A stretch of 64,000 nucleotides of DNA, taken from positions 86,388 to 150,387 of the forward strand of contig CAWEBX010000006.1 in NCBI GenBank assembly GCA_963807355.1, written 5' to 3'. The notes below the pieces were generated by a model, which was not told the origin of the DNA, made no database searches, and was given only the letters and a program-made list of their open reading frames with translations. Shown in pieces: positions 26,906-36,146 of this stretch; the stretch's first letter is position 1, and each line of letters begins with the position of its first letter. Source of the DNA: Nitrobacter sp963807355 (GTDB lineage Bacteria > Pseudomonadota > Alphaproteobacteria > Rhizobiales > Xanthobacteraceae). Position numbers and translations under genes: made by a program.

Positions 26906-28420
26906 TTACTGTTCCTCTTTGGCGACGATGCCATTTTTCGCGGCGATGTCATCGAGCTTGCGGTAAAGCGTGGATCGTCCGATTTTCAATCGGCGCGCCA
27001 CTTCGGACATTTGTCCGCGGTAATGCGAGATTGCGAAGCGAATGATGTCGGTTTCCAACTCCTCGAGTGGGCGTACTTCGCCGTCTTGAGTGAACAATGG
27101 CAGGCTGCCGGGATCTGGCGTAGGTGCAAGGGGTATGTCGTTACCGTTTACGACGTTCGATGCTGTTCGCGGCGAAACCGGCTCCATGATCAGCGGCTCG
27201 CCAGCTTCGGCGTGCATATCCGGGTGAATGTCCGTAGCGGGCTGCAAACCGGTTGACGGAAAATCCGACAGGCCAAGATGCGGGCCCTCGCTCATGACGA
27301 CCGCGCGGTAAACAGCGTTTTCGAGTTGGCGGATGTTGCCGGGCCAGTTGAGCTGCGACAGCCCCGCCATCGCCTCGCCGCTGATGCCGTTGATCGTTCG
27401 GTGTTCCTCGGCGCAGAAGCGCGCCAGAAAGTGCCGCAGCAGGTTCGGGATATCGTCGCGCCGCATCCGAAGCGGAGGGATCGTCAGCGGCAGCACGTGC
27501 AGGCGATAGAACAGGTCTTCCCTGAACTGTCCGGCCTTGACGCGATCGAGCAGCCGCCGATTGGTGGCTGAGATAATGCGGACGTCGACCTTGACCGGCT
27601 TGCGGCCGCCGACCGCTTCGACCGCGCCTTCCTGCAGCGCGCGCAATAGTTTTACTTGCGCGGCTAACGGCAACTCGCTCACTTCATCGAGAAACAGCGT
27701 GCCGCCGGAAGCTTCGACGAACTTGCCGGTGTGGCGCTCGGTCGCGCCAGTGAATGACCCCTTTTCGTGACCGAACAGGATCGACTCCACGAGGTTGTCT
27801 GGGATCGCGCCGCAGTTCACCGCGACAAACGGCTTGGCGCTGCGGTCACTGGTGCCGTGGATGGCGCGTGCGAATAGCTCCTTACCGACACCGGATTCGC
27901 CTTCGATCAGCACCGGGATCGACGAGCCTGCTGCCTTTTTCGCGGCCTTCATCACGTTGGCCATGGTCTCGCTGCGGGTGATGATGTCGGCGAAGGTGAG
28001 GCGACCTTCACGGCTGTGACGGACGCGCTGCAATTCGTTCTTCAGTGCGCTGGCGTTGAGCGCATTGCGCAAGCTGACCTGAAGACGCTCGATGCCGACC
28101 GGCTTTACGACGAAGTCATGTGCGCCGGCACGCATGGCCGAAACCACATTGTCGATACCCCCATGTGCGGTCTGGACAATGACGGGGATGGCGAGGCCGG
28201 CCTCGCGGATTCCCGCGAGCACGCCCATGCCGTCGAGGCCGGGCATCACGAGATCGAGGACAAGAGCATCGATCACCGGTCCGTCGCTAGCCGTCATTAC
28301 GGCGATAGCGGCGTCGCCGCTTTCGACCACCATCGTCTCATAGCCGCACCGCCGCACCATGTTCTCGACGAGACGACGCTGCACCGCGTCATCGTCGGCG
28401 ATCAAAATCGTGGCAGTCAT
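26906..28420 (-). CDS. Sigma-54-dependent response regulator, NtrC family
   Basis: A 504-residue protein with three domains. The receiver (residues 1-120) has the acidic pair ADDDA, acceptor Asp in ALVLDLVMPGLDG and Lys in VVKPVG. The AAA+ domain (about 150-385) has Walker A GESGVGKE, the sigma-54 contact loop GHEKGSFTGATERH and Walker B GGTLFLDEVSEL. GSFTGA replaces the commoner GAFTGA. A Fis-type helix-turn-helix (EVARRLKIGRSTLYRKLDDI) ends the protein. It activates sigma-54 promoters when phosphorylated. No sensor kinase is adjacent, so its input is unknown. Confidence 0.95.
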   Translation of the reverse strand: MTATILIADDDAVQRRLVENMVRRCGYETMVVESGDAAIAVMTASDGPVIDALVLDLVMPGLDGMGVLAGIREAGLAIPVIVQTAHGGIDNVVSAMRAGAHDFVVKPVGIERLQVSLRNALNASALKNELQRVRHSREGRLTFADIITRSETMANVMKAAKKAAGSSIPVLIEGESGVGKELFARAIHGTSDRSAKPFVAVNCGAIPDNLVESILFGHEKGSFTGATERHTGKFVEASGGTLFLDEVSELPLAAQVKLLRALQEGAVEAVGGRKPVKVDVRIISATNRRLLDRVKAGQFREDLFYRLHVLPLTIPPLRMRRDDIPNLLRHFLARFCAEEHRTINGISGEAMAGLSQLNWPGNIRQLENAVYRAVVMSEGPHLGLSDFPSTGLQPATDIHPDMHAEAGEPLIMEPVSPRTASNVVNGNDIPLAPTPDPGSLPLFTQDGEVRPLEELETDIIRFAISHYRGQMSEVARRLKIGRSTLYRKLDDIAAKNGIVAKEEQ

Positions 28421-28571
28421 GGCATTCCCCGCGCACTACAACTATCTGTACCGAATCGAGGCACACTGGCGGACGGTGATTAATTCGCTCTTAAGGTTTG
28501 CCGCCGTGCCATCATGATGTCGTAACTGCTCTCCCGTTGATCGGTATTCATAGAGAAAGTCTGGATCGATA

Positions 28572-30443
28572 ATGGCTGCGCGTACTTCCTCCGCCTCACG
28601 CAAATCCGCTACTGCTCGTAAACGCGCCTCCCACCGCAAGCCGGCCAAAAAAGCGGTTGCCGTGAAATCGGGAGGTCTGCCGGAGTGGAATCTCGCGGAT
28701 CTCTATTTCGGGATTGATGCGCCCGAGGTCGCGCGCGATCTCGGCAGGATCGATGCTGAATGCAAGGCGTTCGAGGCAGACTACAAGGGCAAGCTCGCGA
28801 CGGAAACGTCGAGCCCTGAAGGCGGCGTATGGCTTGCGGGAGCCGTGCGACGCTATGAGGCGATTGACGATCTCGCGGGCCGGCTCAGTTCCTTTGCAGG
28901 CTTGATACACGCCGGCGACAGCGTCGATCCCGCGATCTCGAAATTCTATGGCGACGTCTCGGAGCGTCTGACGGCTGCGTCGCTGCATCTGCTATTTTTC
29001 CCGCTGGAGCTCAACCGTATCGACGACGACGTGATAGAGCGCGCCATGCAGGCGCCGGAGCTTGGGCATTATCGCCCCTGGATCGAGGATAGTCGCAAAG
29101 ACAAGCCGTACCAGCTTGAGGATCGGCTCGAGCAGCTCTTTCATGAGAAGTCGCAGACGGGCTACTCGGCATGGAACAGGTTATTCGACCAGACGATTGC
29201 AGGGTTACGATTCAGGGTCGGGAACAAGGAGTTTGCGATCGAACCAACGCTGAACCTGTTGCAGGATCGCTCGCCGGAGAAGCGGAAAGCGGCCGCTCAG
29301 GCGCTGGCGAAGACGTTCAAGGCCAACGAGCGAACCTTCGCGCTCATCACCAACACGCTCTCCAAGGATAAGGACATTTCCGACCGCTGGCGCGGCTTTC
29401 ACGACGTCGCCGATTCGCGCCACCTGAACAACCGCGTCGAGCGCGAGGTGGTGGATGCGCTGGTGGCCTCGGTGCGCGCGGCCTATCCGCGATTGTCGCA
29501 TCGCTATTATGCGTTGAAGGCGCGCTGGTTCAAAAAGAAGAAGCTCGCCCATTGGGACCGCAACGCGCCGCTGCCGTTCGCCGCCACCGGCGTCATCCCC
29601 TGGACCGATGCGCACAAGATGGTTTTGACCGCCTATGGCGAATTTTCGCCAGAGATGGCCGGCATTGCCGAGCGATTCTTTACCGACCGGTGGATCGACG
29701 CGCCTGTGCGCCCCGGCAAGGCGCCGGGAGCGTTTTCGCATCCGACCACGCCGTCGGCGCATCCCTACGTGCTGATGAACTACCAGGGCAAGCCGCGCGA
29801 TGTGATGACGCTGGCGCATGAGCTGGGGCACGGCGTGCATCAGGTGCTGGCTGCGAAGAACGGCGCGCTGATGGCGCCGACGCCGCTGACGCTTGCGGAA
29901 ACCGCGTCAGTCTTTGGCGAGATGCTGACCTTCAAGCGCCTGCTGGCGCAGACCAAGAACGCGAAGCAACGGCAGGCGCTGCTCGCCGGCAAGGTCGAGG
30001 ACATGATCAACACCGTGGTGCGCCAGATCGCGTTCTACACCTTTGAGCGCGCAGTTCACACCGAGCGTAAGAGCGGCGAACTCACCGCAGAGCGCATCGG
30101 TCAGCTCTGGCTTGGCGTACAGGGTGAGAGCCTCGGTCCCGCGATCGAAATCAAGCCGGGGTACGAGACCTTCTGGATGTACGTTCCTCACTTCATTCAT
30201 TCGCCGTTCTATGTCTATGCCTACGCGTTCGGCGATTGCCTCGTGAACTCGCTCTATGCAGTGTATGAACACGCGTCCGATGGTTTCGCCGAGCGCTATC
30301 TGGCGATGCTCTCGGCCGGCGGCACCAAGCACTATTCCGAACTGCTGAGGCCGTTCGGGCTCGACGCCAGGGATCCACAATTTTGGGATGGCGGATTATC
30401 GGTGATAGCCGGCATGATCGATGAGCTTGAGAGGATGGGATAG
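28572..30443 (+). CDS. pepF: Oligoendopeptidase F family metallopeptidase (M3B)
   Basis: A 623-residue cytoplasmic peptidase. The zinc site LAHELGHGVHQ (HExxH) sits at about residues 416-426, with ETASVFGEM giving the third ligand. The N-terminal 35 residues are Ala/Lys/Arg-rich and not part of the fold. Length and the C-terminal FHxH-type region (YVPHFIHSPFYVYAYAFG) fit PepF. It trims oligopeptides of roughly 7-17 residues. Translation starts at ATG 28572. Confidence 0.95.
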   Translation: MAARTSSASRKSATARKRASHRKPAKKAVAVKSGGLPEWNLADLYFGIDAPEVARDLGRIDAECKAFEADYKGKLATETSSPEGGVWLAGAVRRYEAIDDLAGRLSSFAGLIHAGDSVDPAISKFYGDVSERLTAASLHLLFFPLELNRIDDDVIERAMQAPELGHYRPWIEDSRKDKPYQLEDRLEQLFHEKSQTGYSAWNRLFDQTIAGLRFRVGNKEFAIEPTLNLLQDRSPEKRKAAAQALAKTFKANERTFALITNTLSKDKDISDRWRGFHDVADSRHLNNRVEREVVDALVASVRAAYPRLSHRYYALKARWFKKKKLAHWDRNAPLPFAATGVIPWTDAHKMVLTAYGEFSPEMAGIAERFFTDRWIDAPVRPGKAPGAFSHPTTPSAHPYVLMNYQGKPRDVMTLAHELGHGVHQVLAAKNGALMAPTPLTLAETASVFGEMLTFKRLLAQTKNAKQRQALLAGKVEDMINTVVRQIAFYTFERAVHTERKSGELTAERIGQLWLGVQGESLGPAIEIKPGYETFWMYVPHFIHSPFYVYAYAFGDCLVNSLYAVYEHASDGFAERYLAMLSAGGTKHYSELLRPFGLDARDPQFWDGGLSVIAGMIDELERMG

Positions 30444-30839
30444 GTTGGCCCATCGGCCGCCGCGCTGCGCGGCAAAATGGCGCAGCCTTGTCTCAGAAGC
30501 CGGTACCGAGCTGAATTACAATCGCAGCGTGTATTTTCTGGCGGGAAGCGGATTCTTTAGGGCGAGAACGGCCCACCGTGACAGATGCGTAAGGCAACCG
30601 AAGGGAGGTCTGGTTCCGGACAGGCGGGGTGCTGCCCCTTTATCCGTTGAAATCATCAGGCGAAGGGCGGACCGTAAGCCAGGAAAACTTGGCTTCCGGC
30701 GAGTTCGAGGGGCCGGATTTGTATATTTTATACATAAAGGGGCGATGACTTCGCCAAGGTGACCGCCGCACCGTTGCTCTGTCCCTCTGATTGCGCTAAT
30801 TCCTCCAGTCGCAAGATCAACCCTGGCTGGAGACTTGAC
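30444..30839. other. Intergenic region, no gene seen
   Basis: Nearly 400 bases between pepF and the COX-IV-like gene. It contains a small hairpin near 30676-30693 (AAGCCA / TGGCTT) and an AT-rich patch at 30718-30740 (TTGTATATTTTATACATAAA) that is the likeliest promoter core for the genes to the right. Confidence 0.4.
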
Positions 30840-30993
30840 GTGTCAGATCATAACGAAATCGTTTACTCGACGGCGGACGGCATGGATTACCCGGCGCACG
30901 AGGGAACATATAAGGCTTTCATCAAGATGTGGGACGATCGGCACCGTGGCCGTGATCACCATTGTCTCGTTGATGGCGATTTTCCTCACCTGA
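30840..30993 (+). pseudogene. aa3-type cytochrome oxidase subunit IV-like small protein, one extra base
   Basis: The start VSDHNEIVYSTADGMDYPAH matches the small subunit IV of bacterial aa3 oxidases (PF07835). The frame then leaves the family at residue 31, but the adjacent frame gives IGTVAVITIVSLMAIFLT and a stop. Dropping one G from TGGGACG at about 30931 yields a normal 50-residue one-helix protein. In related genomes a gene of this kind sits upstream of pntAA. Start is GTG. Confidence 0.75.
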
Positions 30994-31088
30994 TTGTCCG
31001 GTCGACCTTTCTGACCGTTCTGGATTTCCATTGCTAGCAACGTGGCTGGTGCTTTAGTCGTGCGTGGCCGTTGGCTGCGGGGGGCATC

Positions 31089-32219
31089 ATGAAGATTGCG
31101 ATTGCGAAGGAAATCGATGAGTCGGAGCCGCGGGTTGCCGCGTCACCCGATACAGTGAAGAAGTTCAAGGCGCTCGGCGCGGATGTCGCAATCGAGCCGG
31201 GCGCCGGAACTAAATCGGGTGTGCCGGATTCGGACTTCACCGCCGCCGGAGCGGTGGTAAGTACCGATGCCGTGAAAGACGCCGACCTTATTATTAAGGT
31301 GAGGCGGCCCGAGGCATCCGAGCTGGCGCGCTACAAGCGTGGCGCGCTGGTGATCGCGATCATGGATCCCTACGGCAACGAGGCTGCCCTAAAAAAGATC
31401 GCGGACGCCGGCGTGTCGGCTTTCGCAATGGAGTTGATGCCGCGTATCACGCGCGCCCAGGTGATGGATGTGCTGTCCAGCCAGGCAAATCTGGCCGGCT
31501 ATCGGGCCGTGATCGAGGCCGCCGAGGCGTTCGGCCGCGCATTTCCAATGATGATGACGGCCGCCGGCACCGTGCCTGCTGCGAAGGTATTCGTCATGGG
31601 CGTCGGCGTTGCCGGCCTTCAGGCGATCGCCACCGCGCGCCGTCTCGGCGCCGTGGTCACCGCGACCGACGTGCGTCCCGCCACCAAGGAACAGGTGGAA
31701 AGCCTCGGCGCCAAATTTCTCGCCGTAGAGGACGAGGAGTTCAAGAACGCGCAGACCGCTGGCGGCTATGCCAAGGAAATGTCGAAAGAGTATCAGGCCA
31801 AGCAAGCGGCGCTAACCACTGAACATATCAAGAAGCAGGACATCATCATCACGACGGCGTTGATTCCAGGACGCCCGGCGCCGAGGCTCGTGACCGCGGA
31901 GATGGTGCGCTCGATGAAGCCTGGCTCGGTGCTGGTCGATCTCGCGGTTGAGCGCGGCGGTAACATTGAGGGCGTCCAGGCGGGTAAGGTCGTCGATCTC
32001 AATGGTGTAAAGATCATCGGCTTTACCAACGTCGCTGGCCGCGTCGCCGCCTCGGCGTCCAGCCTGTATGCCCGCAACCTGTTTTCGTTCATTGAGACGC
32101 TGGTCGACAAGACGACCAAGGCGCTTGCGGTGAACTGGGACGACGAACTGGTCAAGGCCACCGCGCTGACCCGGAATGGCGCGATCATTCATCCGAATTT
32201 CCAGCCGAAAAGCGCATGA
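31089..32219 (+). CDS. pntAA: NAD(P) transhydrogenase subunit alpha, part 1
   Basis: A 376-residue protein from ATG 31089 (MKIAIAKEIDESEPRVAAS). It is the soluble NAD(H)-binding domain I: VFVMGVGVAGLQAIATARRLGA is the Rossmann glycine motif. In alphaproteobacteria the alpha chain is split into this soluble part and a membrane part (next gene), as found. The complex uses the proton gradient to drive hydride transfer from NADH to NADP. First gene of pntAA-pntAB-pntB. Confidence 0.97.
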   Translation: MKIAIAKEIDESEPRVAASPDTVKKFKALGADVAIEPGAGTKSGVPDSDFTAAGAVVSTDAVKDADLIIKVRRPEASELARYKRGALVIAIMDPYGNEAALKKIADAGVSAFAMELMPRITRAQVMDVLSSQANLAGYRAVIEAAEAFGRAFPMMMTAAGTVPAAKVFVMGVGVAGLQAIATARRLGAVVTATDVRPATKEQVESLGAKFLAVEDEEFKNAQTAGGYAKEMSKEYQAKQAALTTEHIKKQDIIITTALIPGRPAPRLVTAEMVRSMKPGSVLVDLAVERGGNIEGVQAGKVVDLNGVKIIGFTNVAGRVAASASSLYARNLFSFIETLVDKTTKALAVNWDDELVKATALTRNGAIIHPNFQPKSA

Positions 32220-32336
32220 TGATCATGAGCCCAGCCGGTCAGCGGATTGTTCCGGAGAACACGACGTGCGCGTTCATTTCCGGGTTTGCCATTCACGCCT
32301 CTCGCACGCTCGGAAACGGCGAATAGGAATGCCTCC

Positions 32337-32654
32337 ATGGAACATGTCGTGCAGGCCGTCGATCCCTTTGTTTTTCGGCTGTCGATTTTCGTTCTAGCCG
32401 TATTCGTCGGCTATTTCGTGGTGTGGTCGGTGACGCCGGCGCTGCATACTCCGCTGATGTCGGTCACCAATGCGATCTCGTCGGTGATCGTGGTCGGCGC
32501 GCTGCTCGCCGTCGGCGTCGGCATGATCTCAGAAGGCTCGGGCTGGGCGCGGGCCTTCGGTTTCGTCGCTCTGGTTTTTGCCTGCGTGAATATCTTCGGC
32601 GGCTTTCTCGTCACCCAGCGAATGCTGGCGATGTACAAAAAGAAGCAGAAGTAG
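32337..32654 (+). CDS. pntAB: NAD(P) transhydrogenase subunit alpha, part 2
   Basis: A 105-residue membrane protein from ATG 32337 (MEHVVQAVDPFVFRLSIFVL). Four hydrophobic helices, including TPLMSVTNAISSVIVVGALL, form the N-terminal half of membrane domain II. The gap to pntAA is 117 bases and to pntB 172 bases. The frame upstream of this Met is not family-like. Confidence 0.95.
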   Translation: MEHVVQAVDPFVFRLSIFVLAVFVGYFVVWSVTPALHTPLMSVTNAISSVIVVGALLAVGVGMISEGSGWARAFGFVALVFACVNIFGGFLVTQRMLAMYKKKQK

Positions 32655-32769
32655 GCCGATCCGCGATGGAGCGATTGTCGGCAAGCAAAGTCGTGATGAT
32701 CGGGCGTGAGCGCAAAGCGCGTCTTCGTGCGGATGACCAGAATGTCCGCGTTCTATTGACAAGAAAAAA

Positions 32770-32813
32770 CCGGGATGCCCGACGCAAGACGGGGCATGAC
32801 GGAATGCCCGGGA
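32770..32813. repeat. Palindromic intergenic element
   Basis: Between pntAB and pntB, CCGGGATGCCC and GGAATGCCCGGG flank a GGGGCATGAC core, giving nested inverted arms built from GGGCAT/ATGCCC. The composition resembles the short palindromes scattered between rhizobial genes. It could form an mRNA hairpin that sets relative expression of pntAB and pntB. Confidence 0.45.
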
Positions 32814-32826
32814 GATAGCAGACGCC

Positions 32827-34224
32827 ATGAACGCCAATCTCTCCGCGCTTCTTTATCTCGTCGCCGGCGTTTTGTTCATCCTGTCGCTGCGGGGGTTGTC
32901 CAGTCCGGCGTCCAGTCGGAAAGGCAATTTTCTCGGCATGACCGGCATGGCGATCGCGGTCGCGACCACGCTCGCTGCGCATCCGCCCGCCGACGCCGTG
33001 GCTTGGGTGCTGGTGATCCTCGGTGTTGCGATCGGCGGCAGCATCGGCGCGGTGATCGCGCGCCGGGTGCCGATGACGTCGATGCCGGAACTGGTCGCGG
33101 CGTTCCACTCGCTGGTCGGCATGGCGGCGGTGCTGGTGGCCGCTGGCGCGTTCTATGCGCCTGAGGCTTTCGGAATCGGCACACCCGGCAACATCCATGC
33201 GCAGAGTCTGATCGAGATGTCGCTCGGCGTTGCCATCGGCGCATTGACATTCACCGGCTCGGTGATCGCGTTCTTGAAACTGTCGGGCCGCATGAGCGGC
33301 GCTCCGATTATCCTGCCGGCACGTCACATCATCAACATCGTGCTCGGACTTGCGCTGGTGTTCTTCATCGTCGGGCTGGTGATGTCCGGCGGCGCGCTCG
33401 ATTTCTGGCTGATCGTGATTCTGGCGCTTCTGCTCGGCGCGCTCTTGATCATCCCAATCGGCGGCGCCGACATGCCGGTCGTGATTTCGATGCTGAACTC
33501 GTATTCCGGCTGGGCTGCGGCCGGCATCGGCTTCACGCTCGGCAACTCGGCGCTGATCATCACGGGCGCGCTGGTCGGCTCCTCCGGCGCGATCCTGTCC
33601 TACATCATGTGCCACGCCATGAACCGGTCGTTCATCTCGGTGATCCTGGGCGGCTTCGGCGGCGAGACGGCGGCGGCCGGCGGCGCTGGTGGCGAGCAGA
33701 AGCCCGCCAAGCTCGGCTCGGCGGATGACGCCGCCTTCATCATGAAGAACGCACAGAAGGTTATCATCGTGCCGGGCTACGGCATGGCGGTGGCGCAGGC
33801 GCAGCACGCGCTGCGCGAGATGGCCGACAACCTCAAGAAGGAGGGTGTCGAGGTGAAGTACGCGATTCATCCGGTGGCAGGCCGGATGCCCGGCCACATG
33901 AACGTGCTGCTGGCCGAGGCCAACGTGCCTTACGACGAGGTGTTCGAGCTCGAAGACATCAATTCGGAATTCGCGCAGGCCGACGTGGCCTTCGTCATCG
34001 GCGCTAACGACGTCACCAACCCCGCGGCGGAGGAGGATAAGTCTTCGCCGATCTATGGCATGCCGGTGTTGCAGGTCTGGAAAGCTGGCACGGTGATGTT
34101 CATCAAGCGCTCGCTGGCATCGGGCTATGCCGGCATCGATAATCCACTGTTCTATCGGGACAACACCATGATGCTGCTTGGCGACGCCAAGAAGATGACG
34201 GAGAATATCGTCAAGGGAATGTAA
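32827..34224 (+). CDS. pntB: NAD(P) transhydrogenase subunit beta
   Basis: A 465-residue protein: about 260 residues of membrane helices (domain II) and then the NADP(H)-binding domain III with KVIIVPGYGMAVAQAQHAL, HPVAGRMPGHMNVLLAEA, GANDVTNPAAEED and KRSLASGYAGIDNPLF, all standard PntB signatures. The long opposing ORF on the minus strand is a shadow of its codon use. Confidence 0.98.
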   Translation: MNANLSALLYLVAGVLFILSLRGLSSPASSRKGNFLGMTGMAIAVATTLAAHPPADAVAWVLVILGVAIGGSIGAVIARRVPMTSMPELVAAFHSLVGMAAVLVAAGAFYAPEAFGIGTPGNIHAQSLIEMSLGVAIGALTFTGSVIAFLKLSGRMSGAPIILPARHIINIVLGLALVFFIVGLVMSGGALDFWLIVILALLLGALLIIPIGGADMPVVISMLNSYSGWAAAGIGFTLGNSALIITGALVGSSGAILSYIMCHAMNRSFISVILGGFGGETAAAGGAGGEQKPAKLGSADDAAFIMKNAQKVIIVPGYGMAVAQAQHALREMADNLKKEGVEVKYAIHPVAGRMPGHMNVLLAEANVPYDEVFELEDINSEFAQADVAFVIGANDVTNPAAEEDKSSPIYGMPVLQVWKAGTVMFIKRSLASGYAGIDNPLFYRDNTMMLLGDAKKMTENIVKGM

Positions 34225-34241
34225 TTCGGCGGTATTCAACA

Positions 34242-34703
34242 GTGGAGGCCGGTACGGCGGATGACAAGGCGAAGCGCGGCGGAAGTGACGGTCGCTTGAT
34301 CGCGTTGGGTGAGGCCTACGAGGTCCGTTACTGGTCCAGAAAATTCAAAGTCACGTCGTTAAAGCTGAAGGCTGCAGTCAAGGCTGTCGGCCGCTCCGCC
34401 AAAACAGTCGAAGCCTACCTCAAGCTGCAAAAACGTGCGACGAACGACCGGGCACTGATCGCGCTGACCCAACCCTATGAAGTCAGCTACTGGTCGAAGA
34501 AGTTCAAGGTGACGCCGGCACGGCTTCGCGCCGCGGTTGGGGAGGTCGGACGCTCCTCGAAGAAAGTCGGCGCCCTTCTCGCTGCCAAGAAGACCGTCAG
34601 AAAGAAAACTGCCGGCAAAAAGAAGACAACGGCGAAGAAGGTAAGGGTGAAGAAGGCAAAGGCGAAGAAGGCAAAAAAGAGCGCCAGTAAGCGTGCCAGA
34701 TAA
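34242..34703 (+). CDS. Tandem DUF3606 protein with histone-H1-like Lys/Ala tail
   Basis: A 153-residue protein starting at GTG 34242, 18 bases after pntB. Two copies of a DUF3606-like unit are visible: residues about 20-60 (YEVRYWSRKFKVTSLKLKAA) and 68-113 (YEVSYWSKKFKVTPARLRAA), about 75% alike. From residue 115 the sequence is almost only Lys, Ala, Thr and Arg (KKTAGKKKTTAKK repeats), as in bacterial H1-like and AlgP-type proteins. DUF3606 units are small helical domains of unknown role. Together they suggest a nucleoid-associated DNA-binding protein. Co-transcription with pntB is possible but the weak GTG start argues for low expression. Confidence 0.82.
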   Translation: MEAGTADDKAKRGGSDGRLIALGEAYEVRYWSRKFKVTSLKLKAAVKAVGRSAKTVEAYLKLQKRATNDRALIALTQPYEVSYWSKKFKVTPARLRAAVGEVGRSSKKVGALLAAKKTVRKKTAGKKKTTAKKVRVKKAKAKKAKKSASKRAR

Positions 34704-34946
34704 CTTTTCCAATGCCGCTGCCGGCGTGGATTTTACCGCGCTGGTGGTTTCGCTTCCGTGCTTGGGTCGGCCGGGTTTCGACATCGCCGTCGTTCCCGAA
34801 CACCCCAACTCCTCGCAACAGGTCGGCAAATCGCCGGATCAAGCAACACGAAATGGTGAAGGAACACCACTTGCCTCCGATCCGTCGCGATTGATCCCTT
34901 AATCGGCCCAAAAACTCTCCCACAGACAGCGCGGGAGAAGCCGATC

Positions 34947-35774
34947 ATGCTGAAATACTTTGTTGAAAAAATATTGCCTTCCATCATTGCGACGGTGACA
35001 GCCGCCTACATTGTGAACCATTACATCACCGTCAAGCCGGATACGCCGCCGGCTGCTGCGGCGTCGGCCGCGATTTCCGACAAAGCGGGCGATACCGATT
35101 CCGAGGCCATGGTCCGGGCGGAAGATATTTCCGGGAAAGAAAGCGCCAAGGCGCCTGACGAAAAGGTCCAGCCCGCGAAGATTCCATCCGAGGCTGCCGC
35201 AGCGAAACCTGCCGAGAAGCGGGCGGCGAGTTTGCCGGCCGACACGAAAAAGCACCAAGCGCCGCAGCGCGAGAAGGCTGCCAAGGTCAGGTCGATGACG
35301 GCCGCTCCGGCACAAGCGGCTTCGGCTGCGGATGCCATCGATCTTGCGCGGGCCGCGATCGATCGGCGGCGCAACACGACCGAGGCGTCCTTAGAGGTCG
35401 ACGTGGTGCGTTCTCGATCAGAGGGGCCTCCTCGAGCGCAGCAGGAGGCCGATCGTCAGTCGGTCGCGCCTTCGCGCCTCCAAGAGGTCACGCATGCCGC
35501 ACCTCAGGCGGCGGAGTCGCTTCCATCAGCGATCCAGGCGTCTACGCCCAAAGTGGAAACAAGCAGGTCTGATCCGGCCGGAGCTGAGGAGGGGACGCCT
35601 TTCGACCAAGCTGACAGTACGCGGCTGCCGGTTCCCCCTGAAAATATCCCGCAAGCATCTCGGCCGTTCGATCTTAAGGCCAACGAGCCAGCGCCGGCGA
35701 CGCGGGCTCAGACTGTCGCCGACGATATGCTTTCGGCCGCGAAAGCGGTCGTCGAGACAGTGCTGCCGCGGTAA
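34947..35774 (+). CDS. Membrane-anchored Ala/Pro-rich protein, unknown function
   Basis: A 275-residue protein. One N-terminal helix (LPSIIATVTAAYIVNHYITV, residues 10-29) is followed by 245 residues of Ala/Pro/Glu/Lys-rich, probably disordered sequence. A short more ordered end (ADDMLSAAKAVVETVLPR) closes it. It most likely projects into the periplasm. In the leader, CTCCC (34917-34921) can pair with the GGGAG ribosome-binding site (34933-34937), which could lower translation. No family recognised. Confidence 0.65.
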   Translation: MLKYFVEKILPSIIATVTAAYIVNHYITVKPDTPPAAAASAAISDKAGDTDSEAMVRAEDISGKESAKAPDEKVQPAKIPSEAAAAKPAEKRAASLPADTKKHQAPQREKAAKVRSMTAAPAQAASAADAIDLARAAIDRRRNTTEASLEVDVVRSRSEGPPRAQQEADRQSVAPSRLQEVTHAAPQAAESLPSAIQASTPKVETSRSDPAGAEEGTPFDQADSTRLPVPPENIPQASRPFDLKANEPAPATRAQTVADDMLSAAKAVVETVLPR

Positions 35775-35808
35775 TCACAGAAAACCCATCAGCATGCAGC
35801 GATCACAA

Positions 35809-35833
35809 CGCGGGCCTGAAGCCCGCGCTTAAT
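35809..35833. terminator. Bidirectional terminator between convergent genes
   Basis: CGCGGGC and GCCCGCG arms around a five-base loop, followed by CTTAATTCAAT. It sits between the convergent Ala/Pro-rich gene and rpsU. Confidence 0.65.
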
Positions 35834-35858
35834 TCAATGTCGAACTTGTAGTAATTGT

Positions 35859-36146
35859 TCAGCGCGGTCCACGAGGGCCAGCGGTTGGACCGCCCCGGCC
35901 GACTCCGGGTCCGGCGCCAAAAACCGGCTTCGGTTTCATGGGCAGCAGACCTTCACGCTGCATCTTCTTGCGTGCAAGTTTGCGGGCGCGGCGCACGGCC
36001 TCGGCCTTTTCGCGAGCCTTCTTTTCAGAAGGCTTCTCGTAATGGCCGCGGAGCTTCATTTCGCGGAAAATTCCCTCGCGCTGCATCTTTTTCTTCAGCG
36101 CCTTGAGGGCTTGATCGACATTATTATCGCGAACGAGAACCTGCAC
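35859..36146 (-). CDS. rpsU: 30S ribosomal protein S21
   Basis: The core VQVLVRDNNVDQALKALKKK, EGIFREMKLRGHYEKPSEKK and RRARKLARKKMQREG is S21. The best start is a GTG at the first Val of VQVLV (coordinate good to about one base), giving 95 residues. The frame also opens upstream at a TTG, but that extension is not S21-like. A Pro/Gly-rich tail of about 25 residues extends the standard 70-residue protein, as is common in Bradyrhizobiaceae. S21 helps the 30S subunit pair with the message. Confidence 0.93.
   Translation of the reverse strand: MQVLVRDNNVDQALKALKKKMQREGIFREMKLRGHYEKPSEKKAREKAEAVRRARKLARKKMQREGLLPMKPKPVFGAGPGVGRGGPTAGPRGPR

Noticed and set aside
32611..34239. 542-codon minus-strand ORF opposite pntB
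   Set aside because: His/Arg/Asp-rich translation without domains; it is the mirror of GC-rich codon use in pntB, which is unambiguous.
34693..34902. 69-codon ORF after the DUF3606 gene
   Set aside because: No family resemblance, overlaps the DUF3606 stop and has no ribosome-binding site.
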